Below, one piece after another: positions 52,726-61,604 of a DNA stretch of 64,000 nt (position 1 is the stretch's first letter; each line of letters opens with the position of its first letter). Position numbers and translations under genes: made by a program. The DNA is from Streptosporangium sp. NBC_01495 (GTDB lineage: Bacteria > Actinomycetota > Actinomycetes > Streptosporangiales > Streptosporangiaceae), in contig NZ_CP109430.1 in the NCBI RefSeq assembly GCF_036250735.1, forward strand, positions 1,364,001 through 1,428,000, read 5' to 3'. Below the pieces are notes generated by a model. That model ran no database searches. It was given only the letters and a program-made list of their open reading frames with translations, and had not been told where the DNA came from.

Positions 52726-54516
52726 ATGCTGATAGAAGCCGAGTGGGCACTGTGGGGCGTACCCCCGGGAAGCAAGGACGCGCACGATGTCCTGTCCTGC
52801 AGCCGAGGACGGATCGGCCGCTCGGGTTTCTCCGCGCTCGTCGACCGGTACGCCAGGGTGACCCCCAGGAAACTTCCGCAGGTGACGATCGCCAGGGCGG
52901 GCGCAGACGAGGGCGCGCACCTCTTCCTCGCCGTCCAGAAGTGGTCCGGCGCGTTCGACGGGCTGGGGCGCGGGATAGCGGTCACCCACTGCTTCTGCGT
53001 GCCCTACGCGCAGGCCGTCTTCGGCCCCGTCTCCTACGAGGGGCTGTACCAGGCGCTGGACGGTCAGGCGGTGCCGTCCGACGGTGGCCCGCTCGTCGTC
53101 GCCCCACCGGAGCTGGACTCCGACGCCGTCGCCGAGGCCGTCGGTCAGACCGCGATGGGCGCGGCGGCCCTCCTGCTCACCGGCGAACGGGTCTGCGTCG
53201 TCGAAGGCGGCGGAGCGTCGCTGCTCGACCGGCTCCGGTTCCTGGACACGGTGGCCGCGCTGCTCCCGTACGGCTTCAGGACCAAGCTGATCGCCTCGAC
53301 GTGGGCTCCGTCCGCGGCCGAGCACCGCAGCAGGCTGTTCTTCGCCGAGCACCCGTCGGAGAACGCGTTCAACATCGTCTGGAGGCGGGAGGTGAGCGTT
53401 CCCGAGAGCCACGACGTCGCCCACCGCTATTACAAGCTGCTGACGGACAGGAAGAAGAACGGGCTCGCGGAGCTGATCGCGCGGTTCTCCCGCGAGACCG
53501 AGCAGCGGAAGTTCTCCGCGGAGACCCTGGCGGCGGTCCTCCCGGCCGCCGAGTCCGCAGCGGAGCCCTCCCCCACGTCGATCGACGACCTGCTGATCGC
53601 CTGTGCCGACAGCATCGAGGACGGGCGGGCGGGCCTGCTCCCCGGGCATCTGGCCCGGCTCGACACGCTGCGGGGTTCGGCCGCGGTGAACGGCAGTGTG
53701 CGCCGCCGGCGCAACATCGTCAGTGACCGCCGCCTCCTGACCCCGAGCGCGGCCCTGGTCCCGGCGGTTCAGGAGCATCTCTACGATCTGGTGCTGAGCG
53801 TGGCCTACGGGCCCGAGCTCACCGTCGACGGGCTCGACCAGATCCTCAAGGACGTGAATCCGATCTCCGCGCGACTGCTGGCCGCGCTGGCCCGGATGCC
53901 GGCGGCCGACTCGACCGTCACGTTGAGGCTCGCCGGCCGTCTCGACCCGCACCAGTCCGCGACGGCCCTCACGCTGCTGTCCGTCGAGGAACTGGTCGCC
54001 GCGGGGGAGCGGGAGCCGGTCGACCCGCCCGTCGTGCGGCTCGTGTGCTCGGAGCTCGCGGCCCGCTGGGCCGATCCCGGCCGGCGGACCGGTATCGGCG
54101 CGGCCCTGCGAGGTCGCGGGCGGCTCATGGCCGCGGTCGAGCGGCTCGACGAGGCCGACGCGGACGGTCAGTTCGAGAAGTACCTCGTCCTGCTGGTGAT
54201 CGACTACGGCCCGTCCCTCGACCCGGAGAAGGTACGGGAGGCCTTCACCTCTCATGCCGAGGTGTTGTCGGTGCCGCTGCTCGCCGCGCTTGCGCTGCTG
54301 TGCGACGTCCCCGCCCGCCGGTTGCTCCCGCAACTCGTCTTCCACGAGCTTCTCGGCCAGGGAGGCATCACTTCAAAGACCTTCGAGAAGTTCCAGACCG
54401 AGCACGACACCCCGGAGCCCCACCCGTCGCGGGCGCGCGCCACCCGGCCGCAGGAGTCCGGCACCGACCCCTCACTCCTGAGCCGCCTCGGGTTCACGTA
54501 CCGCAAACGCGTCTAG
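52726..54516 (+). CDS. Second GAP1-like protein (soluble paralogue)
   Basis: A 596-residue paralogue of the preceding gene product. It shares L-F-L-A-V-Q-K-W-S, H-C-F-C-V-P-Y-A, S-Y-E-G-L-Y-Q-A-L and R-F-L-D-T-V-A-A-L-L-P-Y-G-F-R, similar alpha-helical middle and C-terminal domains (R-R-R-R-N-I-V-S-D-R-R-L-L versus R-Y-Q-K-I-I-R-D-R-R-L-L), but has no membrane anchor. The 14-bp gap indicates co-transcription. It converges with the protease-GTPase gene 30 bp beyond its stop. A tandem pair of one membrane and one soluble GAP1 suggests a heteromeric partner for the GTPase. Confidence 0.75.
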   Translation: MLIEAEWALWGVPPGSKDAHDVLSCSRGRIGRSGFSALVDRYARVTPRKLPQVTIARAGADEGAHLFLAVQKWSGAFDGLGRGIAVTHCFCVPYAQAVFGPVSYEGLYQALDGQAVPSDGGPLVVAPPELDSDAVAEAVGQTAMGAAALLLTGERVCVVEGGGASLLDRLRFLDTVAALLPYGFRTKLIASTWAPSAAEHRSRLFFAEHPSENAFNIVWRREVSVPESHDVAHRYYKLLTDRKKNGLAELIARFSRETEQRKFSAETLAAVLPAAESAAEPSPTSIDDLLIACADSIEDGRAGLLPGHLARLDTLRGSAAVNGSVRRRRNIVSDRRLLTPSAALVPAVQEHLYDLVLSVAYGPELTVDGLDQILKDVNPISARLLAALARMPAADSTVTLRLAGRLDPHQSATALTLLSVEELVAAGEREPVDPPVVRLVCSELAARWADPGRRTGIGAALRGRGRLMAAVERLDEADADGQFEKYLVLLVIDYGPSLDPEKVREAFTSHAEVLSVPLLAALALLCDVPARRLLPQLVFHELLGQGGITSKTFEKFQTEHDTPEPHPSRARATRPQESGTDPSLLSRLGFTYRKRV

Positions 54517-54546
54517 GGCGGGCAGGCTGGGGCGAGCGGGCCCGTC

Positions 54547-57267
54547 TCAGGACCGCGCCAGCCAGAGGAACGGCTCCAGCACGTTGATCGGACGCACCTC
54601 GCCGCGTATCCGGATCTCGTCGCCGGATTGCGCGGAGCGGGCCGACCGGCCGCCCGCGGGCCTCGCCGGGATGAGGTTCTGGTAGTCCTCCATGTCGAAG
54701 AGCCCGCTCTCGGGGTTGACGTAGAAGCCGATCGACGAGGTCACGAAGTATCTGGTCCGGTCCTCGTGGAAGAAACGGGAGACGGCGTTCGGCACGATGT
54801 CCGTGTCCTCGCCGGGCGATATCCGGCACAGCTGCTGGAACAGCTCCTTCGCGTCCTCGCCGACCACCCGGGGAAGCCCGTGGGGATCCTCGGGGTCGAC
54901 GCTCAGCAACCTCAGTTGTCTCGCCGTCTCCAGGACCCTGAAGTCGTCGAACTTGGTGACGCAGACCGCGAGGCGTTGCGGCAGGCGGCCGGCCGCGTCG
55001 AGGTCCCGGCCGAGCTGTGGCAGCGTGCTCAGGAAGAAGCCGTAGGTGTCGTCCCCCTCCGGCTCACGGAGGGGGTCGAAGAGATAGACCAGGTCATCGC
55101 AGGCGGCCAGCCATCGCGTCATGTCCTCGTGCGGCCCGCCGGAGGTGTCCATGACACCGAGATGGAGACGGACGCCGGTCTCGCGGCGGCCCAACCCCAA
55201 GAAACCCCGGGACGGCCGGCTCGCCCAGATCGTCAACTCCGTGTCGTCCAGGACGGTGCCCGGCGGGGGGAACCCGCGTTCCTGTACGAGTGCGCCGGTG
55301 AGCGCGACGAGCTGATCGGCCGCCGCACGGTTGGCACCCAGCAGCGACAGGCCGGAGTCCTGGCGCAGGATCGCCACGTTGAGCGCGGCGAGAAAGGTCG
55401 CCTTACCGCTGCCCACGGGACCCAGCAGCCCGATGCGTCGCACGCGCTGGCCGGGTTCGGGCGCCGGACCGTGCTCGGCCGTGATCCTGCGCGTGGTGGC
55501 CGGCCTCCTGGCGGGGGCGACGTGCTGGATGGCCATCGCGTCCACGAGGGAGGCCGGGTCGGCCCGCTGGAGTTCCACGGAATGGTCGGCGCCGAGCCGT
55601 CGCAGGTGCGGGGACGCCCGATCCGGCGCGTCGTCGATGACGGTCATGAGACGCACCCCGCGCTCGGCGAGCCGCCTGGTCAGACTCTGGTGGTCGTAGC
55701 GGTGCGGGCACGGGAGCGCCGTCCCTCGGCTGGCCCTGGCCGGATGGGGCGGCTGCCTCGCCAGCACCAGCAGGACGACGGGATGGCCCGGATCGCCGGA
55801 GGGGAGACGGCGGTCGATGTAGTGCAGGGCGTCTTCCAGCGGGGCCGCCCCCGGGAACCTTTCCGACGTCGACTTCAGATTCGCCAGTGACGCCAGGGCG
55901 TTCTCCGCGGGCTCCAGCCAGGAGCCGGTGACCACGGGCCGGTGCCCGTCGCCTCCGCGGCTGAAGTCGTGGTAGGTGTAGCCGACGATCGCCACGTTCA
56001 CCTCGCCGGGGTATCTGGCCGCCAGCTGTTCGATCGTGGCCGCCGCCAGCTGTCGGCGCCGCAGGACGGCTTCGCTCCTGCCGGACATCTCGATGGCGAG
56101 GATCACGTCTGCCCGCTCCCGCCGGGGGACGGCGTCTCGTGCGGCCTGATCGTCCAGCGGGCCGTCCGGCGGCCCGGCGTCGTGATCCGGCGGGACCGTG
56201 GCGCGCGCCGGGGCCGGGCGGTCCTCCCGGTCCAGTACGTCGGGTCTCCTTTCGCGACCCGCGCGCAGCCGTCCGGGAAGCAGCGCGTCCACCTCTCGCA
56301 TCGTGATCGCCACGCCGCTTCCCGGCCCGTCGGCCCACAGGATCATTCCGATGACGGCCCCGTAGCCCGGGGACCACACCGCGGCGCCGCTGAGGCCGGG
56401 ATCCAGCCGATGGCCGGGGTCGGTGGTCAGCGTGACGTTCCCGTGGGCGGGAGCGGGGTCCATGACCCCCTTGACGACCACGCTCCGGCCCTCGCGATCG
56501 GGCAGCCCCGCCGCCGACCACCGCCGTCCGACCAGGTCGTCCACCTCGTCCAGCCGTACGGGCGCCGCGGCCACCTCGGGCGGGGGAGGCTCCCGGAGAA
56601 CCAGGATCGCCAGGTCGCCCCGGGATATCTCCAGCCTCGCCTCCGTCCTCGGGGCCACCGAGGCGCCGTACCGGTTCGCCCTGGGGAAGGTGACCCACAG
56701 CCGGCCCGTGGGCGGGCTGCCGGCCAGCAGGACGTGGACGCAGGTCAGCACCCGGCCGTCGTCGATGAGCACCCCGGTACCCACCGGCGCCGGGTCGTCT
56801 TCCAGGTAGATCGCGGCGACCCAGGTCCCCTCCTCGCCCGGCCGCCTCCCCTGCCGGGGTTCCCCGGGCACGCTCCGGGGATCGGGGTGGTGATCCTCCT
56901 CTTCGAGCGCGAGCGTGGTGACGCGCACGGGCAGGATGTCGATCCTGACGGTGGCGCCCCGCTGGGTGCTGAGGCTGAGCCGGAGCTCGTCGTCCCCGGC
57001 CTCCCCCCGCGCGGTCACGACGAACCGGGCGGGTCCGTACGTGCCGCCGAACCGGTGCAGGATCACCGAGATGTCGTCCACCGACTCGACGGCGATTCGC
57101 TCCCCGCCGTCGAGCATGCAGCTGAAGGCGAACTCCTCCTCCCGGTAGGGCCACTCGTCGCCGGGCCGCGCGAGCCTGAGATCCACCGTGACCAGGTACT
57201 CCTGGCCCACCGTCATGGTCCGGGGCCAGCTGACCAGCGGTTCCAGCTGGACGGTGGGCGGGCTCAC
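54547..57267 (-). CDS. Trypsin-like protease-vWA-like-GTPase fusion protein
   Basis: A 906-residue multidomain protein. Residues ~1-125 are an unknown beta-sandwich. Residues ~148-335 are a trypsin-like protease with a plausible triad His178 (T-C-V-H-V), Asp218 (S-R-G-D-L-A-I) and Ser293 (G-L-S-G-A-A). Residues ~385-580 are homologous to the vWA-like protein at 48320-49756, and ~610-906 to the GTPase at 49753-50766. The P-loop reads G-P-V-G-S-G-K-A (616-623), with Ala where Ser/Thr normally binds Mg2+, while the [NT]KxD motif (V-T-K-F-D) is retained; nucleotide hydrolysis may be impaired. No signal peptide. Last gene of the Trypco1-MoxR-vWA-CHAT operon, overlapping the CHAT gene by 4 bp. Confidence 0.88.
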   Translation of the reverse strand: MSPPTVQLEPLVSWPRTMTVGQEYLVTVDLRLARPGDEWPYREEEFAFSCMLDGGERIAVESVDDISVILHRFGGTYGPARFVVTARGEAGDDELRLSLSTQRGATVRIDILPVRVTTLALEEEDHHPDPRSVPGEPRQGRRPGEEGTWVAAIYLEDDPAPVGTGVLIDDGRVLTCVHVLLAGSPPTGRLWVTFPRANRYGASVAPRTEARLEISRGDLAILVLREPPPPEVAAAPVRLDEVDDLVGRRWSAAGLPDREGRSVVVKGVMDPAPAHGNVTLTTDPGHRLDPGLSGAAVWSPGYGAVIGMILWADGPGSGVAITMREVDALLPGRLRAGRERRPDVLDREDRPAPARATVPPDHDAGPPDGPLDDQAARDAVPRRERADVILAIEMSGRSEAVLRRRQLAAATIEQLAARYPGEVNVAIVGYTYHDFSRGGDGHRPVVTGSWLEPAENALASLANLKSTSERFPGAAPLEDALHYIDRRLPSGDPGHPVVLLVLARQPPHPARASRGTALPCPHRYDHQSLTRRLAERGVRLMTVIDDAPDRASPHLRRLGADHSVELQRADPASLVDAMAIQHVAPARRPATTRRITAEHGPAPEPGQRVRRIGLLGPVGSGKATFLAALNVAILRQDSGLSLLGANRAAADQLVALTGALVQERGFPPPGTVLDDTELTIWASRPSRGFLGLGRRETGVRLHLGVMDTSGGPHEDMTRWLAACDDLVYLFDPLREPEGDDTYGFFLSTLPQLGRDLDAAGRLPQRLAVCVTKFDDFRVLETARQLRLLSVDPEDPHGLPRVVGEDAKELFQQLCRISPGEDTDIVPNAVSRFFHEDRTRYFVTSSIGFYVNPESGLFDMEDYQNLIPARPAGGRSARSAQSGDEIRIRGEVRPINVLEPFLWLARS

Positions 57268-58580
57268 CGGATCTCCTCACGCGGCCTCAGGGTGGTCTTC
57301 GGGTTCCCGAAGTACGCGTACATGAAGGCGTAGAAGAACGGGAGCAGCCGCGCGCCGGCCTCATTGTCGTCCTCACGGGGGACGCCCACGACCGGTGCCG
57401 CGGCTCTTCTCCGATAGTCGCGCAGGGCCACGGCCACGGGGATGTCGGGGTTGTCGGTGAGCGTTTCGAGCAGGGCCTTCGCCAGGTCGTACCCGTGCTC
57501 CCGGCCGACCTCTCCCATGGTCCCGATGAACCCGGAGGCCCCCGCGTCGAGGAAGACCTTGGCGAAGCTGCGCAGCGTGGTGTTGTCGAGGTCGGGATCG
57601 ACCCTTTCCCTGGCGGAGTGGCAGGCGTTGAGGAAGACGAGCCCGCCGGCCTGCTCCAGACGGAGCAGGTCGTGCGCGTGGATCTCGCGGAGACTGATCC
57701 CGTGCTCCGAGCCGCGAGGACCCTCGATGAGTCTCATGTCGGCCTTGGAACGCGGGGTGTCGGTCTTCTCGTACTCCCCGTGGCAGGCCACATAGACCAG
57801 TGAGACGGGATCGCCCTCCGTGTCCAGGACGTTCACCAGGGTCTTGAGGGGGACATCCCTGGTGGTCGTCCGGAACCGGTCCAGCAGGGCACGGTCGCCC
57901 GCCATGTCGGGAGCGACATAGGTGAGGATCTCGCCGGTGCATCTGGTCACCACCGTGGTCGGCGTTCCCACCGAGCGGGCGATCGGGAACAGCGCGCCCA
58001 GCCACGCCTCGGCCAGGCCCTTGTCGCGGTGTCGCAGGAGTTCCCAGGGGAGGCCGTAGCCCGTGACATCCTCGATGATCATATGGACGTCGTCGCCGTG
58101 CGCCCGGCGGATCTCGGAGAGAAAGCCCTTGAGGCCCTCGCTGGCGTCCTTGGACCAGGTTCTGAGGCGTATCAACGTCTTGGTGGGGGATTCCCCGTCG
58201 TCGCCGCGGTGGATGAGGTCTCCCAGGGTGAGCCTGGAAGGTCTCACCTGTTGCGGCTGCCGCTGGTAGGCGAGCGCGATGCCGCAGCAGCAGACTCCCT
58301 GAAGGCCATAGCTCTCCCTGCCGGCGTCGCTGTCCTTCCACACCTTCAGGATCGCGGTCCCCGGGGGCAGACCGGCGTTGAGTTCGACGGGGGTCGGGGG
58401 AAGGGGGGGTGGTTCGGCGGCTTCCGCGCCGGCGGAGCCGACCGGCGGAATCCCCGCCCTCTCCGCCCCGGCACCTCCCTGCGGGGCTCCCCGTCCTCGC
58501 GCGTTCTCGGCGGCACGCGGGTTGAAGGGACGCCCGCCGCCGAGCAGTGCCCTGCGCAGCCTGTTCGGCAGGCCGGTCAC
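57264..58580 (-). CDS. CHAT-domain (caspase-like) protease
   Basis: A 438-residue protein. After a low-complexity N-terminus (residues ~20-65, Gly/Ala/Pro) and a ~180-residue linker domain comes a CHAT/caspase-fold peptidase. The catalytic His is His267 in Y-V-A-C-H-G-E, and the Cys is Cys320 in F-L-N-A-C-H-S-A-R. CHAT proteases are effectors in many bacterial death and immune systems, activated by partner NTPases. GTG start, overlapping the vWA gene stop and the protease-GTPase start by 4 bp each. Probably the executioner component, together with the trypsin-like protein. Confidence 0.9.
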   Translation of the reverse strand: MTGLPNRLRRALLGGGRPFNPRAAENARGRGAPQGGAGAERAGIPPVGSAGAEAAEPPPLPPTPVELNAGLPPGTAILKVWKDSDAGRESYGLQGVCCCGIALAYQRQPQQVRPSRLTLGDLIHRGDDGESPTKTLIRLRTWSKDASEGLKGFLSEIRRAHGDDVHMIIEDVTGYGLPWELLRHRDKGLAEAWLGALFPIARSVGTPTTVVTRCTGEILTYVAPDMAGDRALLDRFRTTTRDVPLKTLVNVLDTEGDPVSLVYVACHGEYEKTDTPRSKADMRLIEGPRGSEHGISLREIHAHDLLRLEQAGGLVFLNACHSARERVDPDLDNTTLRSFAKVFLDAGASGFIGTMGEVGREHGYDLAKALLETLTDNPDIPVAVALRDYRRRAAAPVVGVPREDDNEAGARLLPFFYAFMYAYFGNPKTTLRPREEIR

Positions 58581-60325
58581 CTGGGCTCACCACCCTGCTG
58601 AAGCCGGGCGCCGCAGGCCTCGGCCAGCGCGCGGGTCAGGGCCGCGCCCGGCCGGGGTCCTGGATCGAGGACCACGGCGTGGATTCGTTTCATCCTGCTC
58701 AGCTCCCGTGCCATCGCCAGCGCGTCAGCCACTCCCTCGCTGCCGACGCGGTCGGGCAGCTCGCCCGTCGCGCTCGCGCGCAACGGGACGTTGCCGCGTC
58801 CGTCGGTGACGATGACGAGCAGCACGTCGTCGGCCGGAACCCTCCCCACGTGGAGTCGGTGGCGCAGCGTCTCGACGGCCAGGTCGAGGCCGTGCGCGAG
58901 TGGGGTACAGCGGCCCACCGGCCGTTCCAGGGCTCGTACGACCCGGGGGTCGAGCAGGCTGGACGCGCTGAACCGCTGGGCGCGGAGTTCGTTGGCGACA
59001 TCCGCCGCGCCGACCTCTATCACGGAGACACCGGCCCTGCCGGTGTAGGCCCACTGCAGGTAGGGGGCGAGGGCGTCGAGCCAGTTCCAGCCGGTCCGGC
59101 ACGTGTGGTCGAGGACGAGGACGAGGAGCCTGGCCGGGGCGGCGCCGCGGCGATGAACCCTCAGGTCCGGCGGGATCAGGTGCAGGGGGTGCGGTGGACG
59201 GGAGTGGTGGTCCTCGCACCGCCGTGCCTGCATGGGGGCGGCGCCGAGGATGGTGGCGACGAGGGCCAGGTCGCCGAAGGCGCCCGGCCGCGACCCGATG
59301 GACCTGCCGTGGCTCGGCCGCGACGAGGAGTGCCGCGTGGTCGGCGAGCGAAGCGACCCCGGTTCTCGTTCGGGTTCGGTGTCGTCCTCGGGGTAGGGGT
59401 CGCCGGGGTCGGCGGGAGAGACGGGTCCCGGAGCGAGCGGCTGGGCGGAGGCCGGGGCCGCGACGCCGAACCCGTCCGCCCCCGCCGGGAGGGGGGGTTC
59501 CTCCCCGCCGGGCCGCCCCGCCACCTGGCCCCCTTCGAGGTCATGCCGCCCGTAGGCGACGCCGTCGCCGGCGTCGTGCCCCCGGTCGCGCGGTGCGGGG
59601 AGGCGCAGGAGGGACGCCGCCTGCCCGACGTCGGCGCTCGTGGTCCGCGTACGGCCGTCGAGGGTCGCCAGCGCCCGGCTGATCCTGGCGAGGGCGAGGT
59701 CACGGCGCGCACCGGCGGTGCCTGCCGGGACACGGTCGAGAACCTCTCGGGCGACCTCGTCGGGCACGGTCGCCGGCCGGCCCCGGGCCAGCGCGCGACG
59801 CCACCTCTCCGCCGGTGGTTCCAGGTCCGCGTGCAGCCCGGAGGCGTTGACGCGCAGGGGGAAGCGGTCGAGCAGATGGGGTGGGATCCGGCCGACGTCG
59901 GCGCGGGCGCAGGTGGCCACCCACCGGCTTCGCGGAGCCCAGGTCACGCTCAGTCCCTCGCGCTCCAGGTGGGCCACGTCGGCGTCCAGCAGGGTGATCG
60001 CGGCCCGCTGCCCGGTGAGCGAGAGCCTCGCGAGATCGGAGACGAGGACGGTGAGGGGAGGAGCGCCGCGTTTGTCGACGAGGGGTCCCGGCGAGACGCC
60101 GAGCGTGGGCCTGGAGGCCAGGCCGGTCCACGCGTTGTTCGCGACGGTCGACGCTCCCAGCACGTACGGGTGGGGGTTTCCGAGCAGCGAGCCGAGCCAG
60201 TGCCCGACGCCGAGGAGCAGGGCGGGCTCCAGGTCGAACAGGAGCACCCCGCGGAGCCGTGGGTCGAGCGCGGCGCACGCCAGGGCGTACCTCACTCGCG
60301 ATGCGGTCGGCATGGCCATGGTCAC
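58577..60325 (-). CDS. ChlD-like vWA-domain protein (MoxR partner)
   Basis: A ~582-residue homologue of magnesium-chelatase subunit D-type proteins. The N-terminal ~230 residues are a degenerate AAA+ domain (L-L-D-A-D-V-A-H-L, R-W-V-A-T-C-A-R-A-D-V-G-R-I-P-P-H-L-L-D-R-F). A long disordered linker (~250-360) follows, then a C-terminal vWA domain (L-V-L-V-L-D-H-T-C-R-T-G, T-P-L-A-H-G, L-V-I-V-T-D-G-R-G). The MIDAS DxSxS appears as D-H-T-C-R, so metal binding may be weakened. Its GTG overlaps the MoxR stop by 4 bp; an ATG at 60319 is an alternative. MoxR-vWA pairs act as ATP-driven chaperone-like activators of partner effectors. Confidence 0.82.
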   Translation of the reverse strand: MTMAMPTASRVRYALACAALDPRLRGVLLFDLEPALLLGVGHWLGSLLGNPHPYVLGASTVANNAWTGLASRPTLGVSPGPLVDKRGAPPLTVLVSDLARLSLTGQRAAITLLDADVAHLEREGLSVTWAPRSRWVATCARADVGRIPPHLLDRFPLRVNASGLHADLEPPAERWRRALARGRPATVPDEVAREVLDRVPAGTAGARRDLALARISRALATLDGRTRTTSADVGQAASLLRLPAPRDRGHDAGDGVAYGRHDLEGGQVAGRPGGEEPPLPAGADGFGVAAPASAQPLAPGPVSPADPGDPYPEDDTEPEREPGSLRSPTTRHSSSRPSHGRSIGSRPGAFGDLALVATILGAAPMQARRCEDHHSRPPHPLHLIPPDLRVHRRGAAPARLLVLVLDHTCRTGWNWLDALAPYLQWAYTGRAGVSVIEVGAADVANELRAQRFSASSLLDPRVVRALERPVGRCTPLAHGLDLAVETLRHRLHVGRVPADDVLLVIVTDGRGNVPLRASATGELPDRVGSEGVADALAMARELSRMKRIHAVVLDPGPRPGAALTRALAEACGARLQQGGEPR

Positions 60326-61257
60326 CCCGAGATGATCTCGTTCAGCTGGTCCCGCTCCTTGGTGGTCCACTTGATCGACTCTCCGTACACCGCCTCGGGA
60401 AGGCGGTGCGCCAGAGCGAACTCGGCCACCGCGCCGACGTCGTCGGAGGTGACGACCCTGTGCCCGTTCAGTGCCGCCTGCGCCCTGGCGGCCAGTGCCA
60501 TCACCTTCTCGCCGCGGTGCCCGGCCACCTCGAACCTCGCCGCGATCCGGGAGCAGAGGCCGAGGATCTCGTCCGGCGTCCTCACCTCGCCCACCCTCGC
60601 CCTGGCCTGTTCAAGACGCTTGCGTATCTCCCGATCCCGCGCGGCCCCCTGCTCCAGCCACGAGGAGGCCGGCTTGGTGATCTCCTCCTCGAACCGCAGG
60701 ACCGTGCGGAGGATCTCGTGCCGCTGCTCGACCGCAGTCTCGGCGCTGACCGGCACCAGCAGGCCGAACCGGTCGAGAAGCTGCGGGCGCAACCACCCCT
60801 CCTCGGGGTTCATGGTGCCGACGAGTGTGAACTTGACGGCGATCGCCGGCCGGTCGAGCCCTTCGCGATGGACCACGAGCACATTGGTCGAGGTGACGTC
60901 CAGGATGATGTTGACCAGGTGGTCGTCGAGGAGGTTGACCTCGTCGATGTAGAGGAGGCCCTGCTTGTCGGCGGCCTCCAGCAGACCCGCCTGCCACTCG
61001 GTCCTGCCCGTCATCAGCGCGTCGATGCTCCAGCCGCCCAGCACGCGGTCCTCGGTGGCGTTGATGGGCAACGTGATCGGGAGCCCGCCGTAGGCCATGA
61101 GGCTGAAGGACCGCACCGTGGTCGACTTGGCCGTGCCGCGCTCGCCGCTGACGAGCACGCCGCCGATGCCCGGCGCGATGAAGGCCAGCTCCAGGCACCG
61201 GCGCAGATCCGTCTGCCCGACGACGTGGCTGTAGGGCAGAATCCGTACCTCGGTCAT
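60322..61257 (-). CDS. MoxR/ChlI-type AAA+ ATPase
   Basis: A 311-residue AAA+ protein: Walker A G-E-R-G-T-A-K-S-T, Walker B L-L-Y-I-D-E-V-N-L-L, sensor 1 G-T-M-N-P-E-E, arginine finger region Q-L-L-D-R-F-G-L, and a C-terminal lid. 'GERGTAKST' and 'IDEVNLL' are magnesium-chelatase-I-like. Forms a hexamer in relatives and works with the vWA partner encoded next. It overlaps the Trypco1 gene by 4 bp. Confidence 0.92.
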   Translation of the reverse strand: MTEVRILPYSHVVGQTDLRRCLELAFIAPGIGGVLVSGERGTAKSTTVRSFSLMAYGGLPITLPINATEDRVLGGWSIDALMTGRTEWQAGLLEAADKQGLLYIDEVNLLDDHLVNIILDVTSTNVLVVHREGLDRPAIAVKFTLVGTMNPEEGWLRPQLLDRFGLLVPVSAETAVEQRHEILRTVLRFEEEITKPASSWLEQGAARDREIRKRLEQARARVGEVRTPDEILGLCSRIAARFEVAGHRGEKVMALAARAQAALNGHRVVTSDDVGAVAEFALAHRLPEAVYGESIKWTTKERDQLNEIISG

Positions 61258-61604
61258 GGAGTCGGTTTCCTCCAGCGCAGCGTCACCAGGATCTGCGCCC
61301 CTGAGCTCAACTCCACGATCTTCGCGCCGACCTTGCCGTCGACCTTCACGGCGAGTTGCATCTCGAACTCGTCGGGACGTGCCTTCTCCGCCATGGCCTC
61401 GATCTGGTCCCTCACCTCGTAGGCGCAGGTCGTCACCATCTGGATCGCCTCGCTGAACAGGTGACGGCTGATCACCAGCGGCTTTTCCAGTGGTCCCCGG
61501 GTGTCGCCGTCGTAGATCGAGGAGTGGTCATTCGTCGCTAATTCGTCGAGCTCGATTTGGATGGCCCCATGACCGGACGCACTCGGGACCGCCACCACAA
61601 CCAT
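61254..61604 (-). CDS. Trypsin-co-occurring domain 1 (Trypco1) protein
   Basis: A 116-residue beta-rich protein. Its C-terminal half (F-E-M-Q-L-A-V-K-V-D-G-K-V-G-A-K-I-V and I-L-V-T-L-R-W-R-K-P) matches the Trypco1 pattern (v.fGvkl....gaviA......f.VtL.Wrr). These small proteins are the constant component found beside trypsin/MoxR conflict modules. First gene of the five-gene leftward operon; the ATG follows GGTGAGGTTTC. Presumably an adaptor linking sensors to the protease. Confidence 0.8.
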   Translation of the reverse strand: MVVVAVPSASGHGAIQIELDELATNDHSSIYDGDTRGPLEKPLVISRHLFSEAIQMVTTCAYEVRDQIEAMAEKARPDEFEMQLAVKVDGKVGAKIVELSSGAQILVTLRWRKPTP

